Shown one piece after another: positions 8,241 to 17,425 of a stretch of DNA of 64,000 nt (positions are counted from its first letter, which is position 1; every line of letters begins with the position of its first letter). The stretch is from Chloroflexota bacterium (GTDB lineage Bacteria; Chloroflexota; UBA6077; JACCZL01): NCBI GenBank assembly GCA_020845495.1, contig JADLFM010000205.1, forward strand, positions 62,001-126,000, given 5' to 3'. Below the pieces are notes generated by a model. It was not told where the DNA came from. It did no database searches and worked only from the letters and a program-made list of their open reading frames with translations. A program made the position numbers and the translations under genes.

Positions 8241-9533
8241 CTACGGGTCGCTGGCTGGCACCGCGCGCGGAGTCGGCATCAGCCCCGTGCGTGACCCGAG
8301 CAGCAGCAGCAGGAAGCAGGCGCCGAACGCCACCCCGCCGGCGAACAGTGGCGCATCCAGCCCGAAGAACGTCGCCAGCGGGCTGAGCGAGATCGGACCG
8401 ACGGCGGAGGCAGCCATCGCGACGCTCGCGAACATGCTGAAACTCGAGCTCAGACGGTCGGCCGGGATGAGCCGCGTCGCCTGGGAGTACGCCAGCGTCA
8501 CCGTCCCACCGGTCAGGACGCCCATCAGCAGGCGTAGCCCGACGAACTGCCAGACCGTGCCCGCCAGCGCCAGCATCGGCAGGCTCACCGAGCCGGCGGC
8601 GAGCGAGGCCAGCAGCAAGGCACGCGGGTCGTACCGCCGCGCGAGCCGGCCCCCGACGATGGCAGAAAGCGCCGTCGCCGCCGACCCAGAGCCCAGCACG
8701 AGGCCGGTCAGCAGGCCCAACTGCTCGGAGCCGGGCGCGAGCTCCAGCACGAGCAACGGCGCGAGCGGCCAGAACGTGCGCTCGACGTACTGCCCGACGA
8801 ACACCACCACCGCCAGGAGCGCGAGCCGCCGGTCGCGCAGGAAGCCCCAGTAGGTTCCGTCTCGCCCGTGGCTGGCATCGGCCTGGGCTGGCTGCCGCGC
8901 CTGTGTAGGGTTCTGATAGCCGAGCCACATCGCCACGAAGCTGAGCACCATGATCGCGGCGCCCAGCACGAAGTTGCTGCGCAGTCCCCAGAGATCGACG
9001 AGTAAGCCGGCGAACGGCGGCACGATCGCTAGCCCGATCATCGAGACAGCCTGGAGCGTCCCGATCAACTGCCCCACCTTTTCGCGGCTGACCGTCTTTG
9101 CGGCGAGGCCGTGGACGAGCACGTAGAACCCGCCAAGGACGCCGCTCAAGAAGCGCAAGGCCAGTACCTGCCAGATGCTGACCGCGAACGCGAGCAGCAC
9201 CACCAGCACGGTCGAGCAGAGGATCGTCCGCATCAGCGCCGAGCGGCTTCCGAAGCGCTCGGCGAACATGCCCCAGAACGGACCGACCACCGCCGTCATC
9301 ATCGGCGAGATGCCGATCGCGATGCCCGACCAGAAGGCGGCGGCGCGAGCGTCACCGTCCAGCAGTTCGAGAACGAACAACGGGACGAACGGAGTGATCA
9401 GGTTCCAGGCGGTGTTGTTCGTCGCGACTACGACGAGCAGAGCCAGGGCGTTGCGAGACTCGGCGTCGGCCGCCATGCGTCCGGTGGCCGATACGCCTCC
9501 CCCACGCCGCCAGTGCAGCAGCGAACCGAGCAT
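8241..9533 (-). CDS. Major facilitator superfamily transporter
   Basis: The 430-residue protein has the twelve-helix pattern of the major facilitator superfamily. The loop after helix 2 reads GMFAERFGSRSALM, a version of the family's Gx3D/ExGRR motif, and the matching loop in the second half reads GRLARRYDPRALLLA. Helix 4-5 has a GGFYVLVHGLAAKTVSREKVG stretch in keeping with drug/proton antiporter-like members. ATG at 9533 gives a 19-residue Gly/Arg-rich cytoplasmic tail; the inner ATG at 9476 (MAADAESRNAL) is an alternative, and neither has a strong ribosome site. Substrate unknown. The gene is alone on its strand between the TehA-like gene and a repeat region. Confidence 0.85.
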   Translation of the reverse strand: MLGSLLHWRRGGGVSATGRMAADAESRNALALLVVVATNNTAWNLITPFVPLFVLELLDGDARAAAFWSGIAIGISPMMTAVVGPFWGMFAERFGSRSALMRTILCSTVLVVLLAFAVSIWQVLALRFLSGVLGGFYVLVHGLAAKTVSREKVGQLIGTLQAVSMIGLAIVPPFAGLLVDLWGLRSNFVLGAAIMVLSFVAMWLGYQNPTQARQPAQADASHGRDGTYWGFLRDRRLALLAVVVFVGQYVERTFWPLAPLLVLELAPGSEQLGLLTGLVLGSGSAATALSAIVGGRLARRYDPRALLLASLAAGSVSLPMLALAGTVWQFVGLRLLMGVLTGGTVTLAYSQATRLIPADRLSSSFSMFASVAMAASAVGPISLSPLATFFGLDAPLFAGGVAFGACFLLLLLGSRTGLMPTPRAVPASDP

Positions 9534-9718
9534 ACCCTTCCGAATGGCCGCTGGTCTGCCCTCGTGCCGGCAGTCGGCCGTCGAGACGCTACCGCGCCTA
9601 CGATCGCCCGGTCAAGGCGCACGCAACCCACCTCGTCACGTCATGGCCATCTTCTGTTCCTTCAGGTGTCTGGCGAGAGCGAAGGTGCAGGCAGCCGGAT
9701 GGTCGGTGACACGGCAGC

Positions 9719-9826
9719 GGTGAAACTGGCCAGGGCCGGGTTGGAGGTCGATGCACACGAGCCAGGCGACGGCGACGCTGGCCGCCAGGAGGTGAAGCCG
9801 GCCAGGGCCGGGTTGGAGGTCGATGC
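9719..9826 (-). repeat. Two 36-bp direct repeats with a 36-bp spacer (possible one-spacer CRISPR remnant)
   Basis: Copies at 9719-9754 and 9791-9826 match at 34 of 36 positions and similarity stops sharply at both ends of each copy. The unique spacer (9755-9790) is also 36 bases. The intact copy contains the self-complementary core CCGGCC-AG-GGCCGG. Read on the minus strand, both mismatches lie near the 3' end of the last repeat, as is common at the trailer end of CRISPR arrays. There are only two copies and no cas gene in the window, so this may instead be an ordinary duplication. The surrounding 9534-9909 holds no gene that I can support. Confidence 0.4.
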
Positions 9827-9909
9827 GCCGTGGCGGCGGCCGTCACACCGACCGGCGCAGTCGTCGAGTGCGGGCGGCGGCCGCCTGAACCGCGCCGCTC
9901 GAACGGCGC

Positions 9910-11622
9910 TCACACGCCGACCGACACCAGCTTCCAGGCGTCCACGTCTACCAGACCGCGATCGGTGAGCTTGAGTGACGGGATCACCGAGAGTGCCAGG
10001 AACGACAGGATCATGAACGGGCGGTCGATGGTGCAGCCGAGCACCGCGCTGGCCCGCTCGACGGCCTCGAGCCCCGCCGCGACCTCCTCGAAGGGCCGAT
10101 CGGACATTAGCCCGCCAATAGGGAGCGGGAGCCGGGCCAGCACCTCGCCATCCCGGACGACGGCCAGCCCGCCCCGCTGCTCAGCAAGTGCACCAACGGC
10201 TGCCAGCATGTCGCGGTCGTTCGTGCCGACGACGCCGATGTTGTGGGCATCGTGCGCGACCGACGACGCCAGCGCGCCCGCCTTCAGCCCGAACCCGTGC
10301 ACCAGCCCCACGCCGACGTTCCCGGTCGCGCGGTGCCGCTCGACAACGGCGAGCTTGAGGATGTCCCGCTCGACGTCCGCGACGATCTCGCCGTCGTGTA
10401 CTCGCGGCTCTACCAGCAGATGCTCGGTCACAACCTGGTGGGGGATCAGCCCGATGACCCGGCAGCGGCCCGCGGTCCCCGGCAGGCGCAGGCTGTCGGT
10501 ATCCAGGCGACCGACGTGGATGGTATCCATGGCAGCCGCGTAGTCGAACGGGGGTGGGATGAACGTCGGCCGGCCCTCACGGGCGACGACGGCGCCGCGC
10601 TTCAGAACCAGGCGCGGGTGCAGGTCGGACAAGTCATCGGCAACGATCAGGTCAGCAAGATAGCCGGGTGCAACAACTCCGATCTGTTTCAGTCCGAAGC
10701 GCTCGGCCGGCGCGATGGTCGCCATGGCAATCGCCCAGACCGGATTGAGCCCTTCGGCGATGGCTCGTCGCACGGCGTGATCGAGGTGCCCCTCGTCACG
10801 CAAGTCGGTGGCAGCGCGGTCGTCGGTGACGAGCATCGCTCGGCGCGCCCGCAGCCGCTTGACGACCGGCAGCAGTTCGCGGATGTTGTGCTCGGTCGAG
10901 CCCTCGCGCACCATCAGCCACATGCCGAGCCGGAGCTTCTCCTCGGCTTCCTCAGCGCTGGTTGTCTCGTGGTCGCTCTCGACGCCAGCCGTGAGGTAGG
11001 CGCACAGGTCGCGCCCCCGCACGCCCGGCGCGTGGCCGTCGATCGGCACGCCGCGCGCCTGCCCGAGCGCCACCTTGTCGAGCACGTCCGGATCGGCCGC
11101 CAGCAGGCCCGGGAAATTCATCAGTTCGGCGATCCCGACGACCCGGTCGAGGTCGAGCAGTGGCGCCATATCGCCGGCGAGCAGGGTGTGGCCGCCATTC
11201 TCCATCGACGAGGCCGGCACGCAGGACGGGACGTTGACGAAGACCGTGACCGGCAGGCCGTCGGTCGCACGGAGCAACATTCGGACGCCCTCTGCGCCCA
11301 GCACGTTGCCGATCTCGTGCGGATCAATGACGACGCTGGTGGTGCCGTGCGGGACGACGGCGCGGGCGAACTCGCCGGCCGAGAGCATCGTGCTCTCGAT
11401 GTGGAGGTGTCCGTCGACGAAGCCCGGCAGCACGAACGCGCCCTCGAGGTCGAGGACGTCCGGCCCGTCGTACTCGCCCAGCCCGACCACGTAACCCTCG
11501 TGGATCGCCACGTCCGCCGGGTAGAGCTCGTTCGTCAGGACGTTGACGACGCGCCCGCCTCTGAGTACCAGGTCGGGCGGCAGGAGGCCGCGAGCGGCGA
11601 GGATCCGTTCTCGAAGCGCCAT
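9910..11622 (-). CDS. ade: Adenine deaminase (Ade type)
   Basis: The enzyme hydrolyses adenine to hypoxanthine and ammonia in purine salvage. It is an amidohydrolase-superfamily protein of about 570 residues, the usual Ade length. The metal site begins with PGFVDGHLHIEST, and other landmarks are DPHEIGNVLG, DGHAPGVRGRDLCAYL and ESDHETT, all characteristic of bacterial adenine deaminase. The N-terminal beta domain carries PPDLVLRGGRVVNVLTNE, and the C-terminal domain includes ASSVAHDAHNIGVVGTND. The ATG at 11622 is chosen because a run of six G residues lies just upstream on the coding strand; a longer frame begins at 11673. Transcribed in the same direction as the P450 gene, 111 bases downstream of it. 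Confidence 0.92.
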   Translation of the reverse strand: MALRERILAARGLLPPDLVLRGGRVVNVLTNELYPADVAIHEGYVVGLGEYDGPDVLDLEGAFVLPGFVDGHLHIESTMLSAGEFARAVVPHGTTSVVIDPHEIGNVLGAEGVRMLLRATDGLPVTVFVNVPSCVPASSMENGGHTLLAGDMAPLLDLDRVVGIAELMNFPGLLAADPDVLDKVALGQARGVPIDGHAPGVRGRDLCAYLTAGVESDHETTSAEEAEEKLRLGMWLMVREGSTEHNIRELLPVVKRLRARRAMLVTDDRAATDLRDEGHLDHAVRRAIAEGLNPVWAIAMATIAPAERFGLKQIGVVAPGYLADLIVADDLSDLHPRLVLKRGAVVAREGRPTFIPPPFDYAAAMDTIHVGRLDTDSLRLPGTAGRCRVIGLIPHQVVTEHLLVEPRVHDGEIVADVERDILKLAVVERHRATGNVGVGLVHGFGLKAGALASSVAHDAHNIGVVGTNDRDMLAAVGALAEQRGGLAVVRDGEVLARLPLPIGGLMSDRPFEEVAAGLEAVERASAVLGCTIDRPFMILSFLALSVIPSLKLTDRGLVDVDAWKLVSVGV

Positions 11623-11733
11623 GCGTAGCCCCCCGCGCCAACGGCCGGCCCGAACGAGCCGAGGGTTCGACACCCCCCGGGCGCGGCGTCGTGTTCGTCA
11701 GAGCATAACGAATTCCCCGCCTTCCAGCCCTCC

Positions 11734-13188
11734 TCAGGTCGAAAGCGACTCCCGGATACCGGCCGGGACTTCCGGGACGGCGGCCGGGACCGCGTCGGCG
11801 CGCGGGCGGAGTGTCATCAGAACGCCGTACTTGGGGCGCAGTGTGATGACCGGCTCCTTCACCACCGGGAACCCCGGCACTAGCTCCAGGTGGTAGCGCT
11901 GGGCGATCGTCGCCAGGAGGAGTTGCATCTCCATCATCGCGAAGTTCGCGCCGACGCACAGGCGCGGCCCGCCGCCGAACGGGAAGTAGGCGAAGCGATG
12001 GCGGTTCGCCGAGCGCTCGGGCGAGAAGCGCTCTGGATCGAATCCCTCCGGGTTCTCCCAGAAGTCCGGGTGTCGGTGGGTCACCCACTGGCTGAGCACG
12101 ACTGACGCCTTTGGCGGGATGTAGTAGCCGCCGAGCCGGTCCTCACCCAGCGCGTCGCGCTCGATGACCCAGGCCGGCGGGTACAGTCGCATCGACTCCT
12201 CGATTACCATCGTGGTGTACTTCAGCTTCGGGATGTCGGCGAACGTCGGAGTACGCCCCCCGAGAACGGTTCGGAGCTCGTCGTGAAGCTTGCGCTCGAT
12301 CTCGGGGTGGAGCGAGAGCAGGTACCAGGCCCAGGAGAGCGCGCCGGTGACGGTCTCATGGCCGTTGAGGAAGAGGGTGATGACCTCGGCTCGCAACTGG
12401 TCGCGGTCCATCAGTTCGCCGGTCTCTTCGTAGCGCGAGAACGCCAGCGTCGAGAGCAGATCGCCCTTGTCCTCGCCGGAGTCGCGCCGCTCATCCATTA
12501 GACGATTGATGCAATTGTGGATGGTGGCGACGGCACGCTGGTAGCGCCGATTCTCAGGGGTCGGCCAGGAGTCCGGCAGGTTGAACAGCGAGACGATCTT
12601 GTGCTCGGCGTGCGCGAGTGCGATGGCGTGCGCCTCGCCAATGCCGGCCGTCTCGTTGCTGATATCGTAGCTGAACAGCGTCGTGCAGACGATACTGAGG
12701 GTGAGCTTCAACATCTCGTGTTGAATGTCGAGTGGCTGGCCCCGCTCGGCGCTGCTCGCCCATCGCTCGAGCATCGTCTCGGCGTAGTCGGTCATCGTCT
12801 TGCCGAACGCGCCGAGCCGCTGGCGATGGAAGGCCGGCTGAACCAGCCGCCGCTGACGGAGCCAGAAGTCTCCCTCACTCAGCATCAGGCCGTTGCCGAA
12901 GATCGGCGCGAGGGTCTCGTAGTGGGCGCCCTTGCGGTAGTTCTTGTTGTTCTCCTGAAGGACGTGCCGCACGTCCTCAGGGTGGCTCGCGATGTAGATC
13001 GTCTTCGGCCCAAGCTTGACCTGCGCGACGTCGCCGTACAACCGCCGAGTGCGGGTCAGGAAGGTCAGCGGGTCGCGCTGGACGTCGAGCAGGCTTCCGA
13101 GGAGGAACTGTCCGCGCGGACCAGGAACGGCCGCGATTCGGCGGTCGGGCTTCCCATCGTTCATCCTGACACGTCGCTTGTTGAGCAT
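11734..13188 (-). CDS. Cytochrome P450
   Basis: This is a full-length heme monooxygenase of 484 residues. The heme loop FPFGGGPRLCVGANF gives the thiolate ligand Cys411. The ExxR motif is EESMR, the PERF region reads FDPERFSPERS, and the I-helix has LFLNGHETVTGALSW, in which the usual acid-threonine pair appears as Glu-Thr. The sequence style is close to the bacterial CYP102/CYP4-like group of fatty-acid-type P450s, but no reductase domain is fused and no ferredoxin gene is adjacent. GGAAGGGG six bases upstream supports the ATG at 13188. Substrate is unknown. Confidence 0.93.
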   Translation of the reverse strand: MLNKRRVRMNDGKPDRRIAAVPGPRGQFLLGSLLDVQRDPLTFLTRTRRLYGDVAQVKLGPKTIYIASHPEDVRHVLQENNKNYRKGAHYETLAPIFGNGLMLSEGDFWLRQRRLVQPAFHRQRLGAFGKTMTDYAETMLERWASSAERGQPLDIQHEMLKLTLSIVCTTLFSYDISNETAGIGEAHAIALAHAEHKIVSLFNLPDSWPTPENRRYQRAVATIHNCINRLMDERRDSGEDKGDLLSTLAFSRYEETGELMDRDQLRAEVITLFLNGHETVTGALSWAWYLLSLHPEIERKLHDELRTVLGGRTPTFADIPKLKYTTMVIEESMRLYPPAWVIERDALGEDRLGGYYIPPKASVVLSQWVTHRHPDFWENPEGFDPERFSPERSANRHRFAYFPFGGGPRLCVGANFAMMEMQLLLATIAQRYHLELVPGFPVVKEPVITLRPKYGVLMTLRPRADAVPAAVPEVPAGIRESLST

Positions 13189-13616
13189 GGCGACCCCTTC
13201 CTGTGCCCTCGCGGTCCATGCGCGCCGACCGACACCCGGCGACGGGGAGTGATACCGCTCGCCTGCGGGGGCACGTCAACGAACGTCAACCGCACTGGCG
13301 CTCTTTGCGCCAGGATACACCGGGATCGTACGTCCTGGCGTATCGCGCGATCCGGGTGTTGCTCTGCGAACAGGATGCGGACCACCTCCATGTGGCCCAC
13401 CTGCGTGCTGATTGCAGGGCGGAGCAGCAGAGGCAGGCTGTGCCCGTCGTATGCCGCCCACTTGCGTGCTGATTGCGGGGTGCTCGTCCGCGGAGCGCGG
13501 TGCGGTGGCGTACATGCGGCCGTACCCGCCCGCGTCTCTCAACCGGCTACCATCGAACGACAGCACCGAATGTCGAACGATGGCGTACTGCCATGACGCT
13601 GGGGCGGAGGCGGACG
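13189..13616. other. Gene-free stretch with a 25-bp direct repeat pair
   Basis: No gene is supported between the divergent P450 and dehydrogenase genes. Two 25-bp copies of GCCCACYTGCGTGCTGATTG plus flank lie at 13395-13419 and 13456-13480, 61 bases apart, with two mismatches. This spacing resembles a repeat-spacer unit, but the right-hand boundary is vague and there is no third copy. Confidence 0.6.
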
Positions 13617-14678
13617 ATGAACGTGCAGAGCCTGTACGCGGCGGCGCACAAGACGGTGGCCCTGGAGCCGCTGCGAACGAGCCTGGAGCGGGCGCTCGAA
13701 GCGGATGGCATGCCGCGCGGCCACGCCGTCCAGACGGCAGACGTCCTGCTCGACGCCGAGTTGCGTGGCTACGACGACCACGGCGTCTTCTTCCTGGGTG
13801 AGATTCACAAATGGTTCAAGAGCGGAGCGCTCAATCCGAGCCCGAACATCCGCGTCGTCCACGAGACCGACTCCTCGCTCGTGCTGGACGGCGACCGGGG
13901 CTCGGCCGTCGCGGCGTCGTTCCAGGCGATCCACTGGTGCGTCGAGCACGCCCGGGCACACGGCATTGCCACGGCCGGTATCCGTAACTCCGGGCACTTC
14001 GTGGCGGCTGCGCCGTTCCCAACCTGGGCCGCCAGGCAGGGCTTCATCGCCATGGCTGCCGCGAACGTGGTCCCGCTGATGCCGGCGCCGGGCGGGCGCA
14101 CCAAGACGCTCGGAACCAACCCCTTCTGTTTCGCCGCGCCGACCGGCCTCGACTATCCGCTCGTCTTCGACATGGCCACCAGCGCCATCGCCGGCTTCAA
14201 AGCCCGCATCCTCGCCCAGCAGGGTAAGTCAGTGCCTGAAGGGCTGGTCATGAACGCCGAAGGCCGCCCCACGACCGACCCGGGCGACCTCGACCGTGGC
14301 GGCTCGCTGGCGCCGGTCGGCGGGTACAAGGGGTTCGGGCTGGCACTGATGGTGGAGGTACTCGCCGGGGTGTTGACCGGTGCGCAGTTCGGCCAGAACG
14401 CCGGCGTGGTGAATGGCAAGGAGGGCCACTTCTTCCTGGTGCTCGACCCGGAGATCTTCATGCCGCGCGCCGAGTTCACCGCCCGGATGGACGAGTTGCT
14501 GCGCTGGGTGAAATCGGGCCAGACGATCGAGGGCGTGAACGAGATCGTCTACCCGGGCGAGCGCGGGCAGCGGCGCGCGGCAACCTTGACGGCCGAGGGC
14601 CGAGTGCCGCTCGACGCTGTCGCCTGGAGGACGCTGGAGACGGTTTGCGGCGAACTTGGTGTGCCGCTGCCGTCCTGA
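13617..14678 (+). CDS. Ldh2 family malate/L-lactate/ureidoglycolate-type dehydrogenase
   Basis: The 353-residue protein belongs to the Ldh_2 family of NAD(P)-dependent 2-hydroxyacid oxidoreductases, which is unrelated to classical lactate or malate dehydrogenases. Family landmarks are RGYDDHGVFFLGEIHKW, IRNSGHFVAAAPF with the catalytic-region histidine, LGTNPFCFAAPTG, VFDMATSAIAGFK and PVGGYKGFGLALMVEVLAG. Members act on malate, lactate, ureidoglycolate, sulfolactate or delta-piperideine carboxylate, and the sequence does not decide between these. GGAGG at 13606-13610 lies six bases before the ATG at 13617, so that start is preferred over the ATG at 13593. Confidence 0.88.
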   Translation: MNVQSLYAAAHKTVALEPLRTSLERALEADGMPRGHAVQTADVLLDAELRGYDDHGVFFLGEIHKWFKSGALNPSPNIRVVHETDSSLVLDGDRGSAVAASFQAIHWCVEHARAHGIATAGIRNSGHFVAAAPFPTWAARQGFIAMAAANVVPLMPAPGGRTKTLGTNPFCFAAPTGLDYPLVFDMATSAIAGFKARILAQQGKSVPEGLVMNAEGRPTTDPGDLDRGGSLAPVGGYKGFGLALMVEVLAGVLTGAQFGQNAGVVNGKEGHFFLVLDPEIFMPRAEFTARMDELLRWVKSGQTIEGVNEIVYPGERGQRRAATLTAEGRVPLDAVAWRTLETVCGELGVPLPS

Positions 14679-14721
14679 ATGTTGACTATCCACCTATCGA
14701 GGGGGAGCGAGGAGGCGGGCT

Positions 14722-14985
14722 GTGGCTCGTAAGTACACGCGCCGGCACGACGTCATTCAATCCTGGATCGAGGCTCGGGCCGGGCAGCCGGCGCGGGTGC
14801 GCGGGACGTCGGTGCTGCGCGTCGCCTTCGGGACGCTCCCGCCGACCTGGGAGACGTTGGAGTGGCCCGCCTTCTTCGACGCCTTCGACGCCGATCGCCT
14901 GGCCTTCCTCTACGAGGAGCAGGACGGTAGCCGCATCTGCAAGCTCGTGAAGGGCCACACCGTTGGCGACCTCGACGAAGACTGA
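14722..14985 (+). CDS. Small conserved hypothetical protein
   Basis: This 87-residue protein matches a small bacterial family that databases often label, without evidence, as 1,4-alpha-glucan branching protein. The recognisable pattern is an N-terminal HDVIQSWIEARAGQPARVRGT, then VLRVAFG, then LEWPAFFDAFDADRLAFLYEE. No enzyme function should be assumed for a protein of this size. The GTG start has GGAGG at 14711-14715, six bases upstream. It lies 43 bases after the Ldh2-type gene on the same strand and may share its transcript. Confidence 0.7.
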   Translation: MARKYTRRHDVIQSWIEARAGQPARVRGTSVLRVAFGTLPPTWETLEWPAFFDAFDADRLAFLYEEQDGSRICKLVKGHTVGDLDED

Positions 14986-15094
14986 CGCGACGGTATTCGC
15001 TCGCGCACGCGATACTCTCTCGCAAGTCTGACGGCAAGCCCGAGCCAGCCCGTCCTCTCGTGTACACTCAGTGAGATACGGAGGATCAGGCCGG

Positions 15095-17398
15095 ATGGCG
15101 GATGACAGCACGGGCAGCATCGAGCAGGTGAGCGGGATCGTCCCGAGCAGGGGAAACGGGGCGCGCGGCGATGTGACGGGCCGGGAGATCTACCTTCGCG
15201 TCGCCGAGGCGTTCCCCTTCGACATCCATCGCGGCATCGCTCGGATGGATCAGGAAGCGTTCGATGCCCTCGGCATCCATCCTGGCGCTCTCATCCACGT
15301 TGCCGGCAAGCGCCGCACGACCGTGCGGGTCGAGCTTGCCCCGGATATGCCCGGCCCGAACCTTGTCCGCCTTGACGGCACGCTCCGCGACAACGCGCAA
15401 GTCAGTATCGACGAGCGAGTCAAGGTGCGCGCGGGCGGAGCCTTGGATGCCCATAGCATCACGCTCTCCGCGCCGGACGCTGCCGCCCTGTCGGATGAGG
15501 AATTGCTCGCCACTCGAATGTACCTGTCGGGGCGCGTGCTGACGCCCGGTGACCGGGTGGCCGTCACGATCCTTGCCCGTGGCGACCGCATGTTCCAGGT
15601 GGTCGAGACCGAGCCGACAGGGCCAGTCGCGGTCCGCCTCGAAACGATCATTCGCACCCGCGTCCCGCCGGCTCAACGCGCCAAGGTCGGGCCATCCAAC
15701 GTGCGCTATGAGGACATCGGCGGCCTCGACCGCGAACTGACGCGCGTCCGTGAGCTGATCGAGCTGCCGATGAAGTACCCCCAGTTGTTCAGCCGGCTAC
15801 GGATCGAGCCGCCGCGCGGGGTACTGCTCTACGGCCCGCCCGGCACCGGCAAGACGCTCATCGCGCGGGCCGTCGCCACCGAGGTGCAGGCGACGTTCAT
15901 CCACGTCAACGGCCCCGAGATCATGCAGAAGTATGTCGGCGAGAGCGAGGGCCGGCTGCGTGAGGTGTTCGAGCAGGCCCAGCGTGAGGCGCCTGCCATC
16001 ATCTTCCTCGATGAGATCGACGCGATCGCCCCGAAGCGCGCCAACGTGGTCGGGGATGTCGAGAAGCGGGTCGTCGCACAGTTGCTGACGCTCATGGACG
16101 GGCTGGTCTCGCGGGGGCAGGTCACGGTCATCGGCGCGACTAACATGCCGGACCTGGTCGATCCGGCCCTGCGTCGCCCGGGCCGCTTCGACCGCGAGAT
16201 CGCCGTCAACGCGCCCAGCCCGACCGGTCGGCTCCAGATCCTCCGAATCCATAGTCGCGGCTTCCCGATGGACGAGGACGTCGACCTGGAGCGGTTGGCC
16301 GAGATCACCCATGGATTTACCGGCGCCGACCTTGAAGTGCTGTGCAAGGAAGCCGGCATGCTGGCGCTCCGCGACCTGCTCGACAAGGCCGGCTTGGACA
16401 CCGTTGACATCGACGCGCTCAGCCACTCGGCCCGCATCCACGCCCACCACTTCTACAGCGCGCTGAAGATGATCGAGCCAACCGCCACCCGTGAGGTGCT
16501 CGTCGAGAAGCCGAACGTGCCCTGGGAGAACGTCGGCGGCCTCGACGAGGCCCGCGGCGTGCTGGAAAATTCGATCGAGCTCCCCCGTCAGCGGCCGGAC
16601 CTGTTCGCCCAGGCCGGTATCCGTCCGCCGCGCGGCATCCTGCTCACTGGTCCGAGCGGCACCGGCAAGAGCCTGCTGGTCCGAGCCATCGCCACCTCGA
16701 CCGGCCTGAGCCTGATCACGGCCGACGCAGCGACCCTGCTCTCGAAGTGGCTTGGCGAATCCGAGAAGTCAGTGCGCCACGTCTTCGCGCGTGCTCGTCA
16801 GGCCGCTCCGTGCCTCCTGTTCTTCGACGATCTGGACTCGATCGCCCCAATGCGTGGCGGCGACCAGGCCGGCGGCGCCGTCGACCGGGTGGTGAGCCAG
16901 TTGCTCACGGAGTTGGATACCCTCGACGAGTTGAGCGAGGTTATCGTCCTTGGGGCAACCAATCGGCCCGATCTGGTCGATCCGGCCCTGCTCTCGCCCC
17001 GGCGCTTCGCCTACGTGGTAGAGCTCGCCCTTCCCAACGAGACGGCGCGGCGGGAGATCCTGGCTGCGCACACACGCAAGATGCCGCTCGCCGACGACGT
17101 GAACCTCGAAGCGCTGGCGGCGCTGAGCGACGGCTTCAGCGGCGCCGATCTGGCCGCCGTCTGCCAGCGGGCCGCACTTGCCGAGATCCGCTGCCTGATC
17201 GCGCTGGACGGACAGTCCGGCCACACCAGCAGCTCTGCGAACGGCACAGCGTTCCACAGCGTCCTGAAAGTCGGGCAGGCGGCCTTCGAGGAAGCACTCG
17301 CCGACATCCGGCATACCATCGAGGCCCGCAGCCGCAGGGGCCGTCCGTCCGTGGCGGCTGATGGCCCGGCAAGCGGCCCGGTCGCGCGTCCGGTCTAG
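15095..17398 (+). CDS. CDC48/p97-type AAA ATPase with two ATPase rings
   Basis: This 767-residue protein has the full CDC48/VCP architecture: a double-psi barrel N domain (about residues 20-100), a CDC48 domain 2-like segment (about 110-185), and two AAA modules. D1 has Walker A GPPGTGKT (Gly247-Lys253), Walker B ending in Asp306-Glu307 and an intact ring arginine segment (RRPGRFDRE). D2 has Walker A GPSGTGKS (Gly519-Lys525) but Walker B reads FFDDLDS, so Asp579 replaces the catalytic glutamate. Its second region of homology reads LLSPRRFAYVV, which loses part of the usual PGRFD pattern. Such ATPases unfold or extract proteins. The ATG at 15095 follows GGAGG at 15080-15084. The gene leads a tight set with two DUF488 genes and a putative OB-fold gene. 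Confidence 0.93.
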   Translation: MADDSTGSIEQVSGIVPSRGNGARGDVTGREIYLRVAEAFPFDIHRGIARMDQEAFDALGIHPGALIHVAGKRRTTVRVELAPDMPGPNLVRLDGTLRDNAQVSIDERVKVRAGGALDAHSITLSAPDAAALSDEELLATRMYLSGRVLTPGDRVAVTILARGDRMFQVVETEPTGPVAVRLETIIRTRVPPAQRAKVGPSNVRYEDIGGLDRELTRVRELIELPMKYPQLFSRLRIEPPRGVLLYGPPGTGKTLIARAVATEVQATFIHVNGPEIMQKYVGESEGRLREVFEQAQREAPAIIFLDEIDAIAPKRANVVGDVEKRVVAQLLTLMDGLVSRGQVTVIGATNMPDLVDPALRRPGRFDREIAVNAPSPTGRLQILRIHSRGFPMDEDVDLERLAEITHGFTGADLEVLCKEAGMLALRDLLDKAGLDTVDIDALSHSARIHAHHFYSALKMIEPTATREVLVEKPNVPWENVGGLDEARGVLENSIELPRQRPDLFAQAGIRPPRGILLTGPSGTGKSLLVRAIATSTGLSLITADAATLLSKWLGESEKSVRHVFARARQAAPCLLFFDDLDSIAPMRGGDQAGGAVDRVVSQLLTELDTLDELSEVIVLGATNRPDLVDPALLSPRRFAYVVELALPNETARREILAAHTRKMPLADDVNLEALAALSDGFSGADLAAVCQRAALAEIRCLIALDGQSGHTSSSANGTAFHSVLKVGQAAFEEALADIRHTIEARSRRGRPSVAADGPASGPVARPV

Positions 17399-17425
17399 CG
17401 GCGACCGGCCGGCCCGCTCGTAGCG

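Noticed and set aside
10243..11628. A 461-codon plus-strand frame over the adenine deaminase gene
   Set aside because: It mirrors the codons of the real gene and shows no domain; the same holds for the long antisense frames over the MalF-type permease and the ThDP enzyme genes.
13395..13480. Second possible CRISPR-like repeat pair (25 bp, 61-bp period)
   Set aside because: The right boundary is vague, there are mismatches inside the short core, no palindrome is present and there are only two copies.
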